The position numbers and the translations under genes were made by a program. This document shows positions 1 to 7,444 of a stretch of DNA of 42,832 bases, piece after piece. This stretch comes from Kiritimatiellia bacterium. GTDB lineage: Bacteria; Verrucomicrobiota; Kiritimatiellia; RFP12; UBA1067. Each line of letters begins with the position of its first letter. Position 1 is the stretch's first letter. Location: assembly GCA_028686345.1 (NCBI GenBank), contig JAQUCE010000035.1, forward strand, positions 1 to 42,832. Reading direction: 5' to 3'. The notes beneath the pieces are model-generated. The model did no database searches. It saw only the letters and a program-made list of their open reading frames with translations, and was not told the origin of the DNA.

Positions 1-601
1 TTTCGAGTTTTTTCACAGATAAACGCACCATAGCCAATGTTTACCGGACGCATTTGGGGTAAACTAAATTTTACATGTTCAAACCACCTTGATTCCATTA
101 GGTGAACTCACATCGGAAATGGCTCAGTTGCTATTCTTTGGAGTCAAAGTGCACGATTCTACGCTTCATTTACTCCCGTATAGACGAAATTTCATCTCAA
201 GCTTCCAGCTTGAATGAAAATGTTTTCTACAAGGATGCTTGCACTACTCCATTATGACTTTTACTGCAACGTCTCAATAACCCGCTTTGGAGCAGCCTTC
301 CTCCTTCGCCAAGGCTACGGCGCGACAAGAAAGGCTGGACAACAAACCTTACGCAGCAGTCATTTGTTGTTCACGCTTCCCGCTCACGGCGTAAAAGCGA
401 AGCTCGACTTGTCCGGGTGGTAGCTATTGCGAAGCCTGAAGCCAGAAGCGTGCTCTTTGCTTTCCGGTCGATTATTGAGAAGTTATACTTCTTGTTTTTT
501 ACGACAGTAATTGAGATACTGACTGCCTACGTGTGGTTAGAGGTGTGGCGGTTGCCACGCGGATACCGAGTGGCATTGCAATGTTAAGGGAAAGGATTTA
601 T
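1..601. other. Intergenic region dominated by a repeat element
   Basis: I see no convincing gene here. Bases 1-195 show nothing recognisable. Bases 196-484 are a composite repeat described separately. A 69-codon open frame at 214-423 lies entirely inside that repeat, so I do not call it. Bases 485-583 include a short module (about 485-522) resembling the sequence at about 40095-40131, and then lead to the ribosome binding site of the first gene. Confidence 0.7.
196..484 (+). repeat. Composite palindromic repeat, copy A
   Basis: Two modules are joined. Bases 196-255 match (as reverse complement) the 60-bp hairpin module seen at 1619-1682 and 15515-15580. Bases 268-484 form an element bounded by inverted ends: a left end reading AACGTCTCAATAA at 268-280 and a right end TTATTGAGAAGTT at 472-484. 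Inside are the inverted arms acaacaaac/gtttgttgt and a GCAGCCTTCCTCC... stretch shared with copies at 33886-34027 and 39941-40099. Terminal inverted repeats without a coding frame fit a MITE-like element. Confidence 0.75.
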
Positions 602-1621
602 ATGGCTGACCTGAGAACAAATTACATGGGCATTCCTCTACGGAACCCACTCATTGTCGGAGCTTCACCAATGACGGCGAACCTCGACACCATCAAGAAA
701 ATTGAAGAGATGGGTGCCGGAGCGCTGGTGACACGCTCGCTTTTTGAAGAGCAGATCCAGCTGGAACGCTTCGAGTTTGACGAAGCGTTGCACAAAGAAG
801 ATTGCCGACACGCGGAGATGATCACGGTTGCCCCGAATGTGGAATATATTATACCGAATGAACATCTCTCGTGGGTGAAAAGGGCCAAGAAGGCTGTCAG
901 TATTCCAGTGATTGCCAGTCTTAATGCCGTGAACAAGGATACGTGGCTTGAATATGCCAAACTTCTTGAAAGGACCGGCGTGGACGCTTTGGAATGCAAT
1001 CTGTTTGCTTCGCCCAAGGAGCCGCAGCAAGAGGGCGCGGCTATCGAACTCGAACAGATCGAGTTGATCAAAGAGCTTGCGAAAACAATCTCTATCCCAA
1101 TCAGTGTCAAACTGAGCTTCTCCTACACCAACCCGCTGAACGTTATTCAGCGGATGGATAAGGCCGGCGTATCCGCTTTTGTTCTCTTCAATCGCCTGTT
1201 CGAGCCGGATATTGATGCCAAGCAGGAGAGCCGTATCTTTCCTCTTAACCTCAGTCACGCGACAGACTACCGGTTGCCGCTGCGCTACGCAGGGCTCCTG
1301 GAGGGGACTATCAAGGCTGATATCTGCTCCAGCACAGGCATTTCCACCGGTGAAGATATGGCCAAAATGATCTTGGCCGGGGCGGCTGCGGTCCAAACTG
1401 TGAGCGCGTTGCTACGCCACAAGGTCACTCATATCCAGACATTGTTGAAAGAGCTTGAAGAGTGGATGAAGGCGCGCGGTTACAACACACTCGCGGAGTT
1501 TCAGGGAAACCTTAGCCGGCGGCACAGCAAGGATCCATTAGCGTATACACGGGCGCAGTATGTGAAGCTGATGATGAACTCCCGGGAAATTTTGAGCAAA
1601 CCCTCAAGCAGAGTAGACTAA
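602..1621 (+). CDS. Dihydroorotate dehydrogenase-like flavoprotein
   Basis: The 339-residue product is a TIM-barrel FMN oxidoreductase of the dihydroorotate-dehydrogenase-like family. The N-terminus LRTNYMGIPLRNPLIVGASP is the typical first strand and loop of PyrD relatives. PISVKLS near the middle and a Gly/Ala-rich C-terminal phosphate-binding stretch (ILAGAAAVQTVSALL) support an FMN site. The frame is open from 533, but I choose ATG 602 because AAGGGAAAGG lies just upstream and the first 23 codons look non-conserved. Members of this family are often annotated simply as 'dihydroorotate dehydrogenase-like', and their substrate is usually unproven. No other pyrimidine biosynthesis gene is nearby, so a role in de novo UMP synthesis is not supported by context. 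The stop codon lies at the edge of a repeat module. Confidence 0.85.
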   Translation: MADLRTNYMGIPLRNPLIVGASPMTANLDTIKKIEEMGAGALVTRSLFEEQIQLERFEFDEALHKEDCRHAEMITVAPNVEYIIPNEHLSWVKRAKKAVSIPVIASLNAVNKDTWLEYAKLLERTGVDALECNLFASPKEPQQEGAAIELEQIELIKELAKTISIPISVKLSFSYTNPLNVIQRMDKAGVSAFVLFNRLFEPDIDAKQESRIFPLNLSHATDYRLPLRYAGLLEGTIKADICSSTGISTGEDMAKMILAGAAAVQTVSALLRHKVTHIQTLLKELEEWMKARGYNTLAEFQGNLSRRHSKDPLAYTRAQYVKLMMNSREILSKPSSRVD

Positions 1622-1682
1622 TGCAGTAGTGCAAGCGTCTTGCTTGCAGAAAACATTTTCATTCAAGCTGGAGGCTTGAGGT
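1619..1682 (+). repeat. 60-bp double-hairpin repeat module, copy B
   Basis: This matches the module at 15515-15580 almost base for base and, as reverse complement, 196-255 and 33816-33873. It contains the hairpin TGCAAGC-gtctt-GCTTGCA and a second dyad around caagctggaggcttg. It begins at the stop codon of the preceding gene (TAA of the repeat-like string TAATGCAGTAGTGC) and ends about 27 bases before ilvD. It could act as a terminator or mRNA-stabilising structure. Confidence 0.75.
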
Positions 1683-1709
1683 ACTTCATCGATACGGAGT
1701 GAATAAAGC

Positions 1710-3443
1710 ATGAATGAACAGAGAGATGTCGCACCAGTCACGGAAGCAGTGAAATCAAACTCACTCCGACCCTATTCGAGTGTTGTGCTGGACGGTGACG
1801 AACGCGCCGCTGCGCGCGCGATGCTGTATCCAACTGGCTTCAAGACAGCGGATTTCCAGAAGCCGATAATCGGCATTGCATCAACGTGGAGTAACGTCAC
1901 TCCCTGCAACATGCACATCGACAAGCTGGCGCTTGAATGCGAAGCAGGCGCTAATGCGGCTGGCGGCAAAGCGATTATCTTCAATACCATCACTGTCTCG
2001 GACGGAATTTCGATGGGTAGCGAAGGCATGAAATACTCGCTCGTCTCGCGCGAGGTCATTGCCGACTCGATTGAAACAGTGGTCGGTTGCGCTGGCATGG
2101 ACGGCTTTGTCGCCATTGGCGGCTGCGATAAGAACATGCCCGGTTCCCTGATCGCCATGGCGCGGTTGAACCGGCCATCGGTCTTTGTGTACGGCGGCAC
2201 GATCCTGCCAGGGTGTGTGAAGGGCGACGCTCGTAAACTCGACATTGTTTCTGTCTTTGAAGCCATCGGAGCGCATGCTGCGGGTACGATCGACGATCAG
2301 CGTCTTCAAGCCATTGAGCGCTGCGCTATTCCCGGTCCTGGTTCGTGCGGCGGCATGTATACGGCGAACACCATGGCCTCGGCGATTGAAGCGCTAGGCA
2401 TGAGCTTGCCAAACAGCTCAGCGCAGAACGCGGTGTCGCAGGCAAAAAAAGACGATTGCCGCCGGGCTGGCACCTGTGTTGTCGCCATGCTCAAAAGCGG
2501 AGTGCGGCCGCTTGATATTCTGACAAAACGCGCCTTTGAGAACGCCATCACGGTTGTTATAGCATTGGGCGGTTCGACTAATGCAGTCTTGCACCTGCTG
2601 GCCATTGCGCATGCAGCTAAAGTAAAGTTGACGTTGGATGACTTCACCCGCATCGGCAAACGCGTGCCAGTGCTGGCTGATCTCAAGCCCAGTGGCAACT
2701 ATCTTATGTCGGAACTGATCGCCATCGGCGGCATTCGTCCGCTGATGAAGACCCTGCTCACTGCTGGCCGATTACACGGTGAATGCCTCTCAGTCACCGG
2801 CCAAACTCTGGCCGAGACACTGGCGGATGTTTTGCCTTATCCAGCTGGGCAGGAAATCATCCGGCCACTCGATAACCCAATTAAATCGAAGAGCCATCTG
2901 GTCATTCTGCGCGGTAACCTTGCGCCCGAAGGCGCGGTTGCTAAACTCACCGGTAAAGAAGGTACGCACTTTGCCGGCAAGGCAGTTGTCTTCAACAGCG
3001 AGGAGAGCGCACTGCAGGCGATCCTCGCAGGCAAGGTAAAGAAGGGCCATGTTGTGGTCATTCGTTATGAAGGGCCAAAAGGCGGGCCAGGCATGCGTGA
3101 GATGCTTTCGCCAACCGCTGCAATCATCGGCGAGGGTCTTGGCAATGAGGTGGCACTCATCACTGACGGCCGATTTTCAGGTGGCAGTCACGGGTTTGTG
3201 GTTGGACATATCACACCGGAGGCCTATCTGGGCGGCCCCATCGCTCTGGTAAAGAATGGTGATGGGATCACCATTGATGCAGAGACACACCAGCTTAATC
3301 TAGATGTGCCGACCGCTGAATTAAAACGGCGACGGAATGCCTGGAAAGCTCCGAAACCGCGTTACACACGCGGCGTATTGGCAAAATACGCACACACAGT
3401 TTCTTCGGCATCCCTGGGTGCTGTAACAGACTTAAATCTATGA
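1710..3443 (+). CDS. ilvD: Dihydroxy-acid dehydratase IlvD
   Basis: The enzyme dehydrates 2,3-dihydroxy-3-methylbutanoate (and the isoleucine homologue) to the 2-keto acid, the third step of branched-chain amino acid synthesis, in the cytosol. The 577 residues match the usual IlvD/Edd length. Motifs seen are TPCN (C66), GGCDKNMPG (C139) and [14 protein letters not shown] (C213), the three cysteines expected to hold an iron-sulfur cluster, probably [2Fe-2S] because all three are present. The C-terminal GRFSGGSHG motif is intact. GGAG at 1696-1699 sits 10 bases before the ATG. The next gene starts 11 bases after the stop, so the two are probably co-transcribed. No other ilv or leu gene is in the window. 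Confidence 0.97.
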   Translation: MNEQRDVAPVTEAVKSNSLRPYSSVVLDGDERAAARAMLYPTGFKTADFQKPIIGIASTWSNVTPCNMHIDKLALECEAGANAAGGKAIIFNTITVSDGISMGSEGMKYSLVSREVIADSIETVVGCAGMDGFVAIGGCDKNMPGSLIAMARLNRPSVFVYGGTILPGCVKGDARKLDIVSVFEAIGAHAAGTIDDQRLQAIERCAIPGPGSCGGMYTANTMASAIEALGMSLPNSSAQNAVSQAKKDDCRRAGTCVVAMLKSGVRPLDILTKRAFENAITVVIALGGSTNAVLHLLAIAHAAKVKLTLDDFTRIGKRVPVLADLKPSGNYLMSELIAIGGIRPLMKTLLTAGRLHGECLSVTGQTLAETLADVLPYPAGQEIIRPLDNPIKSKSHLVILRGNLAPEGAVAKLTGKEGTHFAGKAVVFNSEESALQAILAGKVKKGHVVVIRYEGPKGGPGMREMLSPTAAIIGEGLGNEVALITDGRFSGGSHGFVVGHITPEAYLGGPIALVKNGDGITIDAETHQLNLDVPTAELKRRRNAWKAPKPRYTRGVLAKYAHTVSSASLGAVTDLNL

Positions 3444-3454
3444 GGTTGTGAACT

Positions 3455-4519
3455 ATGATTAAATTATTTGAAAAATTTACTTTACGTGATGTTGAATTTC
3501 GAAACCGCATCTGGGTTTCACCGATGTGTCAGTACTCTTGCAAAGATGGTATGCCAACAGATTGGCATCTGGCGCATTACGGTAGCCGCGCCGCAGGCGG
3601 TGCTGGCTTGGTGCTGGTCGAAGCAACGGCTGTTGCGCCGGAAGGGCGCATCTCGCCGCAGGATTTGGGAATCTGGTCCGAGGCTCATGCGAACGCCCTG
3701 CAACGCATTACGCGCTTCATCAAGGAGCAAGGTGCAATCGCAGGTATCCAATTGGCACATGCCGGACGCAAGGCTTCTATCGCCGTGCCCTGGAATGGCG
3801 GGAAAAGTGTAGGGGTGGAAAATGGCGGGTGGCAAACCGTGGCACCCAGCGCACTGCCTTTTGCAGCTGATGATCCTCTTCCGCACCAGATGACAAAAAA
3901 CGATCTCGACAAAGTGATCGCCGATTTTTGCCTGGCCGCTCAGCGAAGCGTGGCAGCTGGTTTCGAGGTCATAGAAGTTCATAATGCGCATGGTTATTTA
4001 TGCCATCAGTTTCTCTCCCCGCTCTCCAACAGACGCAGCGACGAGTTTGGCGGCAGCCTGCAAAACCGCCTGCGTTTTCCTCTTCAGATTGCAGGAGCTG
4101 TCCGTGAAACCGTGCCATCACATCTCCCGGTATTTGTTCGTATTTCAGCGACAGATTGGGCGCCCGGTGGCTGGGATCTGGAGCAATCGATCCAGTTTTG
4201 CAAAGCATTGAAAAAGCTGGGGATCGACCTGATTGATGTCTCCTCCGGCGGCAATATAGCCGATGCCGAGGTTCCGGCAGGGCCAGGCTTTCAAGTGCCT
4301 TTTGCCAAGGCGATTCGCGAGCAAGCCGCCATTCCCACAGGAGCGGTAGGCTTGATTACCGAGCCACAACAGGCGGAAGAGATCTTGCGGAAAGGGGAGG
4401 CGGACGCGATCCTGATCGGGCGCGAGTTTTTGCGCAATCCTTATTTTGTCTTTCGTGCCGCGCAGGAATTGGGTGCCCATGCCGACGTGCCTAAACAGTA
4501 TCAACGCGCGATAACATAG
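3455..4519 (+). CDS. NADH:flavin oxidoreductase, Old Yellow Enzyme of NamA/YqjM type
   Basis: The 354-residue FMN-dependent ene-reductase belongs to the YqjM/NamA branch of Old Yellow Enzymes, which reduce alpha,beta-unsaturated carbonyls with NAD(P)H. The start RNRIWVSPMCQYSC carries the conserved SPMCQY motif, whose Cys tunes the flavin. WHLAHYGSRAAGGAGLV, IQLAHAGRKAS and the active-site string EVIEVHNAHGYLCHQFLSP are all present, the last containing the His pair that binds the substrate oxygen. The C-terminal GREFLRNPYF motif that holds FMN phosphate is intact. It lies 11 bases after ilvD, probably in one transcript. The link to branched-chain synthesis is only positional, and the natural substrate is unknown. 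Confidence 0.92.
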   Translation: MIKLFEKFTLRDVEFRNRIWVSPMCQYSCKDGMPTDWHLAHYGSRAAGGAGLVLVEATAVAPEGRISPQDLGIWSEAHANALQRITRFIKEQGAIAGIQLAHAGRKASIAVPWNGGKSVGVENGGWQTVAPSALPFAADDPLPHQMTKNDLDKVIADFCLAAQRSVAAGFEVIEVHNAHGYLCHQFLSPLSNRRSDEFGGSLQNRLRFPLQIAGAVRETVPSHLPVFVRISATDWAPGGWDLEQSIQFCKALKKLGIDLIDVSSGGNIADAEVPAGPGFQVPFAKAIREQAAIPTGAVGLITEPQQAEEILRKGEADAILIGREFLRNPYFVFRAAQELGAHADVPKQYQRAIT

Positions 4520-4784
4520 AGCGCGCATTAACACTGGAACTCAGGAGTCAGAAGCCACCCGATTGAGCGGCTGCTGGATGAAAAAACGATGGGGTAACTT
4601 GCCCAAGTAGCCGAAAAAGACAAGGATTGTGATTAAGATTGAGATAAGGATGTGTATCCCTCCTAATCACAATCCTAATCATAATCTTAATCAGGGAAAT
4701 CAGTGCCTGTCCCTAAGCGGTGCTAAGCGGTGCTGAAACTACGACCAAGTGATCAAGTTATACGCAAGCCAGGAGAACTTACCG
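4520..4784. other. Intergenic gap with a TCCTAATC-type repeat
   Basis: No gene is seen between the OYE gene and ovoA. The gap holds a 59-bp repeat at 4635-4693, listed separately, and then the AGGAGA ribosome binding site at 4771-4776. Confidence 0.6.
4635..4693 (+). repeat. 59-bp CTAATC-rich imperfect palindrome, copy 1
   Basis: This stretch has a near-identical partner at 21693-21751. It folds on itself: the left half is rich in GATT/GAGAT and the right half reads CCTAATCACAATCCTAATC..., with the arms attaagattgag and cataatcttaat partly complementary. The copies differ at only a handful of positions. No reading frame is conserved between them. Confidence 0.7.
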
Positions 4785-6899
4785 ATGTCCAAACAATTTT
4801 TTCAGAGAACCCCTTTGCTGAGCGGGGATGACGCAGATGCCAAGCGCCAAGAGATTCGTGCATATTTTCATACCACGCTGGATTATGAAGAAAAGCTTTT
4901 TGAGACGCTGCGCACAGATGAGGCCTACTATAAAAAGCCAATTTCACTGCGCCATCCGCTGATCTTTTACTATGGTCACACCGCGACTTTTTTCATAAAC
5001 AAACTGATTCTAACCGGCGTGATCACCCATCGCATCAATCCCGCTCTGGAATCTATCTGTGCTGTCGGGGTTGATGAAATGAGTTGGGATGATTTAGATG
5101 ACATAAACTATGACTGGCCCACAATTGAAGCAGTGCGCGATTACCGCAGCACAATACGCGGCTTGGTGGACAAACTTATCTCAGATCTGCCGTTAACCTT
5201 ACCAATTACCTGGAGGAGTCCCTGGTGGGCAATCCTGATGGGTGTCGAGCATCAACGCATCCATCTGGAAACCTCTTCGGTTTTAATCCGCCAGCATGCG
5301 CTCGAATATGTGCAGCAACACCCTGACTGGAAGCCCTGTCAAGAGTCCGGCGATGCTCCTGTCAACCGCTTGATTGACATCTCGGCTGGTGTTGTGCAGA
5401 TGGGCAAAGATTTTGTGAATCCTGTTAATTATGGCTGGGACAATGAATTTGGGCGGCATGAAGCCAGTGTGCCGGCATTTCAAGTCAGCCAATACCTGGT
5501 CAGCAATCAGGAGTTTTTAGGATTTGTGGAGGCAAATGGCTACACAACACCCGAGTATTGGGAGGAAGAGGGTCGCTCCTGGCAGAATTTCAGCGCCGCT
5601 CAATACCCGACCTTCTGGGTTAAAAGAGATTCCGCATGGCAGTTACGTTTAATGACAGAAGAGATCCCCATGCCTTGGGATTGGCCGGTTGAGGTCAACT
5701 ATCACGAAGCCAAGGCCTTCTGCAACTGGAAAGCCGCCACCACCAATCAACCAGTCAGGCTGCCAACAGAGGACGAATGGTATCGGCTTTACGATTCTAG
5801 TAATTTAGCGGATGTGCCATTCAACAAAGCCGCGGCCGGCAATCTGCATCTGGATTATTACGCCTCCAGTTGTCCGGTCAACAAATTCAAGCATGGGGAG
5901 CTGTTTGACGTTGTGGGCAATGCCTGGCAGTGGAGCGAGACACCGACCTACCCATTTGAAGGTTTCGATGTTCATCCGCTCTACGACGATTTTACGACCC
6001 CCACATTTGATGATCAACACAACCTGATCAAGGGCGGCTCCTGGATTTCCTGCGGCAATGAAACACTGCGAAGTGCCCGCTATGCCTTCCGTCGGCACTT
6101 CTTTCAACACGCGGGATTCCGCTATGTTGTTGCTGATGCGCCGCCAGTGCAGCGTAGCTCGCGCTATGAAACTGACAAGCTGCTCACCGAGTACGCGGAA
6201 TTTCATTACGGCGATGTTTATTTTGACATACCGAATTTCCCGGCAGCACTGGCGAAAATAGCCGTCACCGCCATGGGTGAACGGCCAGTACGCAAGGCGC
6301 TCGACCTGGGATGCGCGTCAGGCCGCGCAACCTTCGAGCTCGCACGCCACTTTGATCAGGTCACTGGGGTGGATTTTTCCGCACGCTTTGTCGGGCAAGG
6401 GGTCCAGCTGGCACAACATGGAGTGCTGCGCTACACGCTCATTGATGAGGGTGAGTTGGTCTCCTACAAGGAGCGCTCCCTGGCCAGCCTCGGGTTGGAT
6501 GATGTCAAAGGCAAAGTGGAGTTTTACCAGGGTGATGCCTGCAACCTGAAACCAATCTTTTCCGGGTACGACCTGATTTTAACAGCAAATTTGATTGATC
6601 GACTTTATGACCCGGCAAAATTGCTGGCTACAATTCATACCCGCCTGAACCCCGGCGGTTTGCTGGTGATTGCCTCGCCCTATACGTGGAAGACAGAGCA
6701 TACCGAGAAAAAGCTGTGGGTTGGCGGCTTTAAAAGAGATGGCGATAATTACACGACACTGGATGGTCTTAAAGAGCTTCTGGGGCAGCACTTCAAGCTG
6801 ATTCAGGGGCCCCAAGAATTGCCTTTTGTGATTCGGGAAACCAAGCGCAAATTCCAGCACTCACTCTCGGAGGTGACGATCTGGAAAAAACGGGCATAA
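4785..6899 (+). CDS. ovoA: Ovothiol synthase OvoA (5-histidylcysteine sulfoxide synthase / N-methyltransferase)
   Basis: The 704-residue protein has the complete OvoA architecture. An N-terminal DinB-like domain carries the HX3HXE iron motif (H156-QRI-H160-L-E162) with H65 in YYGHTATFF as a likely further ligand. A central FGE-sulfatase-like domain (about 195-460) contains GWDNEFGRHEASVPAF, RLPTEDEW, VGNAWQWSE and IKGGSW. A C-terminal SAM methyltransferase (about 470-704) has motif I LDLGCASGRATFEL. OvoA joins cysteine to histidine C5 with oxygen to give the sulfoxide, and the methyltransferase domain methylates the imidazole of the thiol product. I prefer ATG 4785 over 4749 because AGGAGA is 8 bases upstream. 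No separate OvoB lies next to it. A PatB-like PLP lyase 7 kb downstream is a candidate. Confidence 0.95.
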   Translation: MSKQFFQRTPLLSGDDADAKRQEIRAYFHTTLDYEEKLFETLRTDEAYYKKPISLRHPLIFYYGHTATFFINKLILTGVITHRINPALESICAVGVDEMSWDDLDDINYDWPTIEAVRDYRSTIRGLVDKLISDLPLTLPITWRSPWWAILMGVEHQRIHLETSSVLIRQHALEYVQQHPDWKPCQESGDAPVNRLIDISAGVVQMGKDFVNPVNYGWDNEFGRHEASVPAFQVSQYLVSNQEFLGFVEANGYTTPEYWEEEGRSWQNFSAAQYPTFWVKRDSAWQLRLMTEEIPMPWDWPVEVNYHEAKAFCNWKAATTNQPVRLPTEDEWYRLYDSSNLADVPFNKAAAGNLHLDYYASSCPVNKFKHGELFDVVGNAWQWSETPTYPFEGFDVHPLYDDFTTPTFDDQHNLIKGGSWISCGNETLRSARYAFRRHFFQHAGFRYVVADAPPVQRSSRYETDKLLTEYAEFHYGDVYFDIPNFPAALAKIAVTAMGERPVRKALDLGCASGRATFELARHFDQVTGVDFSARFVGQGVQLAQHGVLRYTLIDEGELVSYKERSLASLGLDDVKGKVEFYQGDACNLKPIFSGYDLILTANLIDRLYDPAKLLATIHTRLNPGGLLVIASPYTWKTEHTEKKLWVGGFKRDGDNYTTLDGLKELLGQHFKLIQGPQELPFVIRETKRKFQHSLSEVTIWKKRA

Positions 6900-6943
6900 T
6901 GAAAGCCTCCAGCCAAAGAGAGAAGCTGCGACGATTAGGCGCT

Positions 6944-6980
6944 TAGTCGCTTAGGCGACTAGAAAAAACAATTAATTGTT
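6944..6980 (+). terminator. Possible bidirectional terminator or palindromic site after ovoA
   Basis: A perfect 7-bp stem with a TTAG loop is followed at once by an A-run and a 14-bp perfect palindrome. It sits 45 bases after the ovoA stop, between convergent genes, where a terminator is expected. No T-run follows the stem on the plus strand, so the call is weak. Confidence 0.35.
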
Positions 6981-7012
6981 CTTTCCAAATAGTTGTCTGT
7001 CGGGGCTTGTTG

Positions 7013-7128
7013 CGGATATACTTCGCAGTCATCCACCGCATAGCGGCGGATATACTTCGCAGTCATCCACCGCATAGCGGCGGATATACTGTGTTGCTTT
7101 CAGTATGTCCGCCGCTATGCGGTGGATG
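7013..7128. repeat. 34-bp tandem repeat plus inverted copy
   Basis: Two exact 34-bp units lie head to tail (7013-7046 and 7047-7080), followed by 10 bases of a third. The last 26 bases (7064-7089, CATCCACCGCATAGCGGCGG...) recur inverted at 7103-7128 with one mismatch across a 13-base spacer, forming a long hairpin. There are no spacers between units, so this is not a CRISPR. Confidence 0.85.
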
Positions 7129-7267
7129 CCCATTTTTCGTCTCTAGGATTTTTCACCTCAAAAAAAAGCAACGCGTTCATTCCACTCCGACAAAGTTTGC
7201 GACAAAGTTTACGCTTGCGCTGCAAGATCGTTCGCGGGTCGCGCTGGAGGCCCCGTGCCCTACCGCT

Positions 7268-7362
7268 GCGGCCGACGATGCTGTGCGACGATGTTGGTGG
7301 ACGATTGGGAACATGCGTGAAATCGTCCACCAACATCGTCGCCGCCATCGTAAACCGACCTC
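7268..7362. repeat. Long hairpin repeat with conserved loop, copy 1
   Basis: A perfect 22-bp stem (arms 7285-7306 and 7321-7342, gcgacgatgttggtggacga / its complement) encloses a 14-base loop containing AACATGCGTG. The flanks gccgacgatgctgt and cgccgccatcgt match the copy at 33601-33717, which lies in the opposite orientation. The stem differs between copies by compensating changes (see findings). Confidence 0.8.
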
Positions 7363-7444
7363 TAAACTCTGCGCCTTGCGCGGATTTAGACCCTTACTTG
7401 AAGGGTAAGACAAACATGATGCCTTAAATCATTGTTTCCGTCCC

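Larger units (their letters stand above)
6900..7444. other. Repeat-filled intergenic region between convergent genes
   Basis: No gene is supported in these 545 bases. They hold, in order, a 7-bp hairpin (TAGTCGC-TTAG-GCGACTA, 6944-6961) followed by a 14-bp perfect palindrome AACAATTAATTGTT (6967-6980), a tandem/inverted repeat block (7013-7128) and a long hairpin element (7268-7362). Small open frames here (7007-7427, either strand) run through repeats and have no protein-like composition. Confidence 0.7.

Noticed and set aside
214-423. 69-codon open frame near the left end
   Set aside because: It lies wholly inside the inverted-end repeat element. The same DNA at 33886-34027 does not keep the frame as a gene, and there is no ribosome site.
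533-601. 23-codon extension of the DHOD-like gene
   Set aside because: A better ribosome site precedes ATG 602 and family similarity begins there.
7013-7090. Possible CRISPR array
   Set aside because: The 34-bp units are directly abutting without spacers and number only two and a fraction. No cas gene is present.
7007-7427. Several 60-130 codon frames on both strands
   Set aside because: They run through tandem and hairpin repeats and have skewed, non-protein-like composition.
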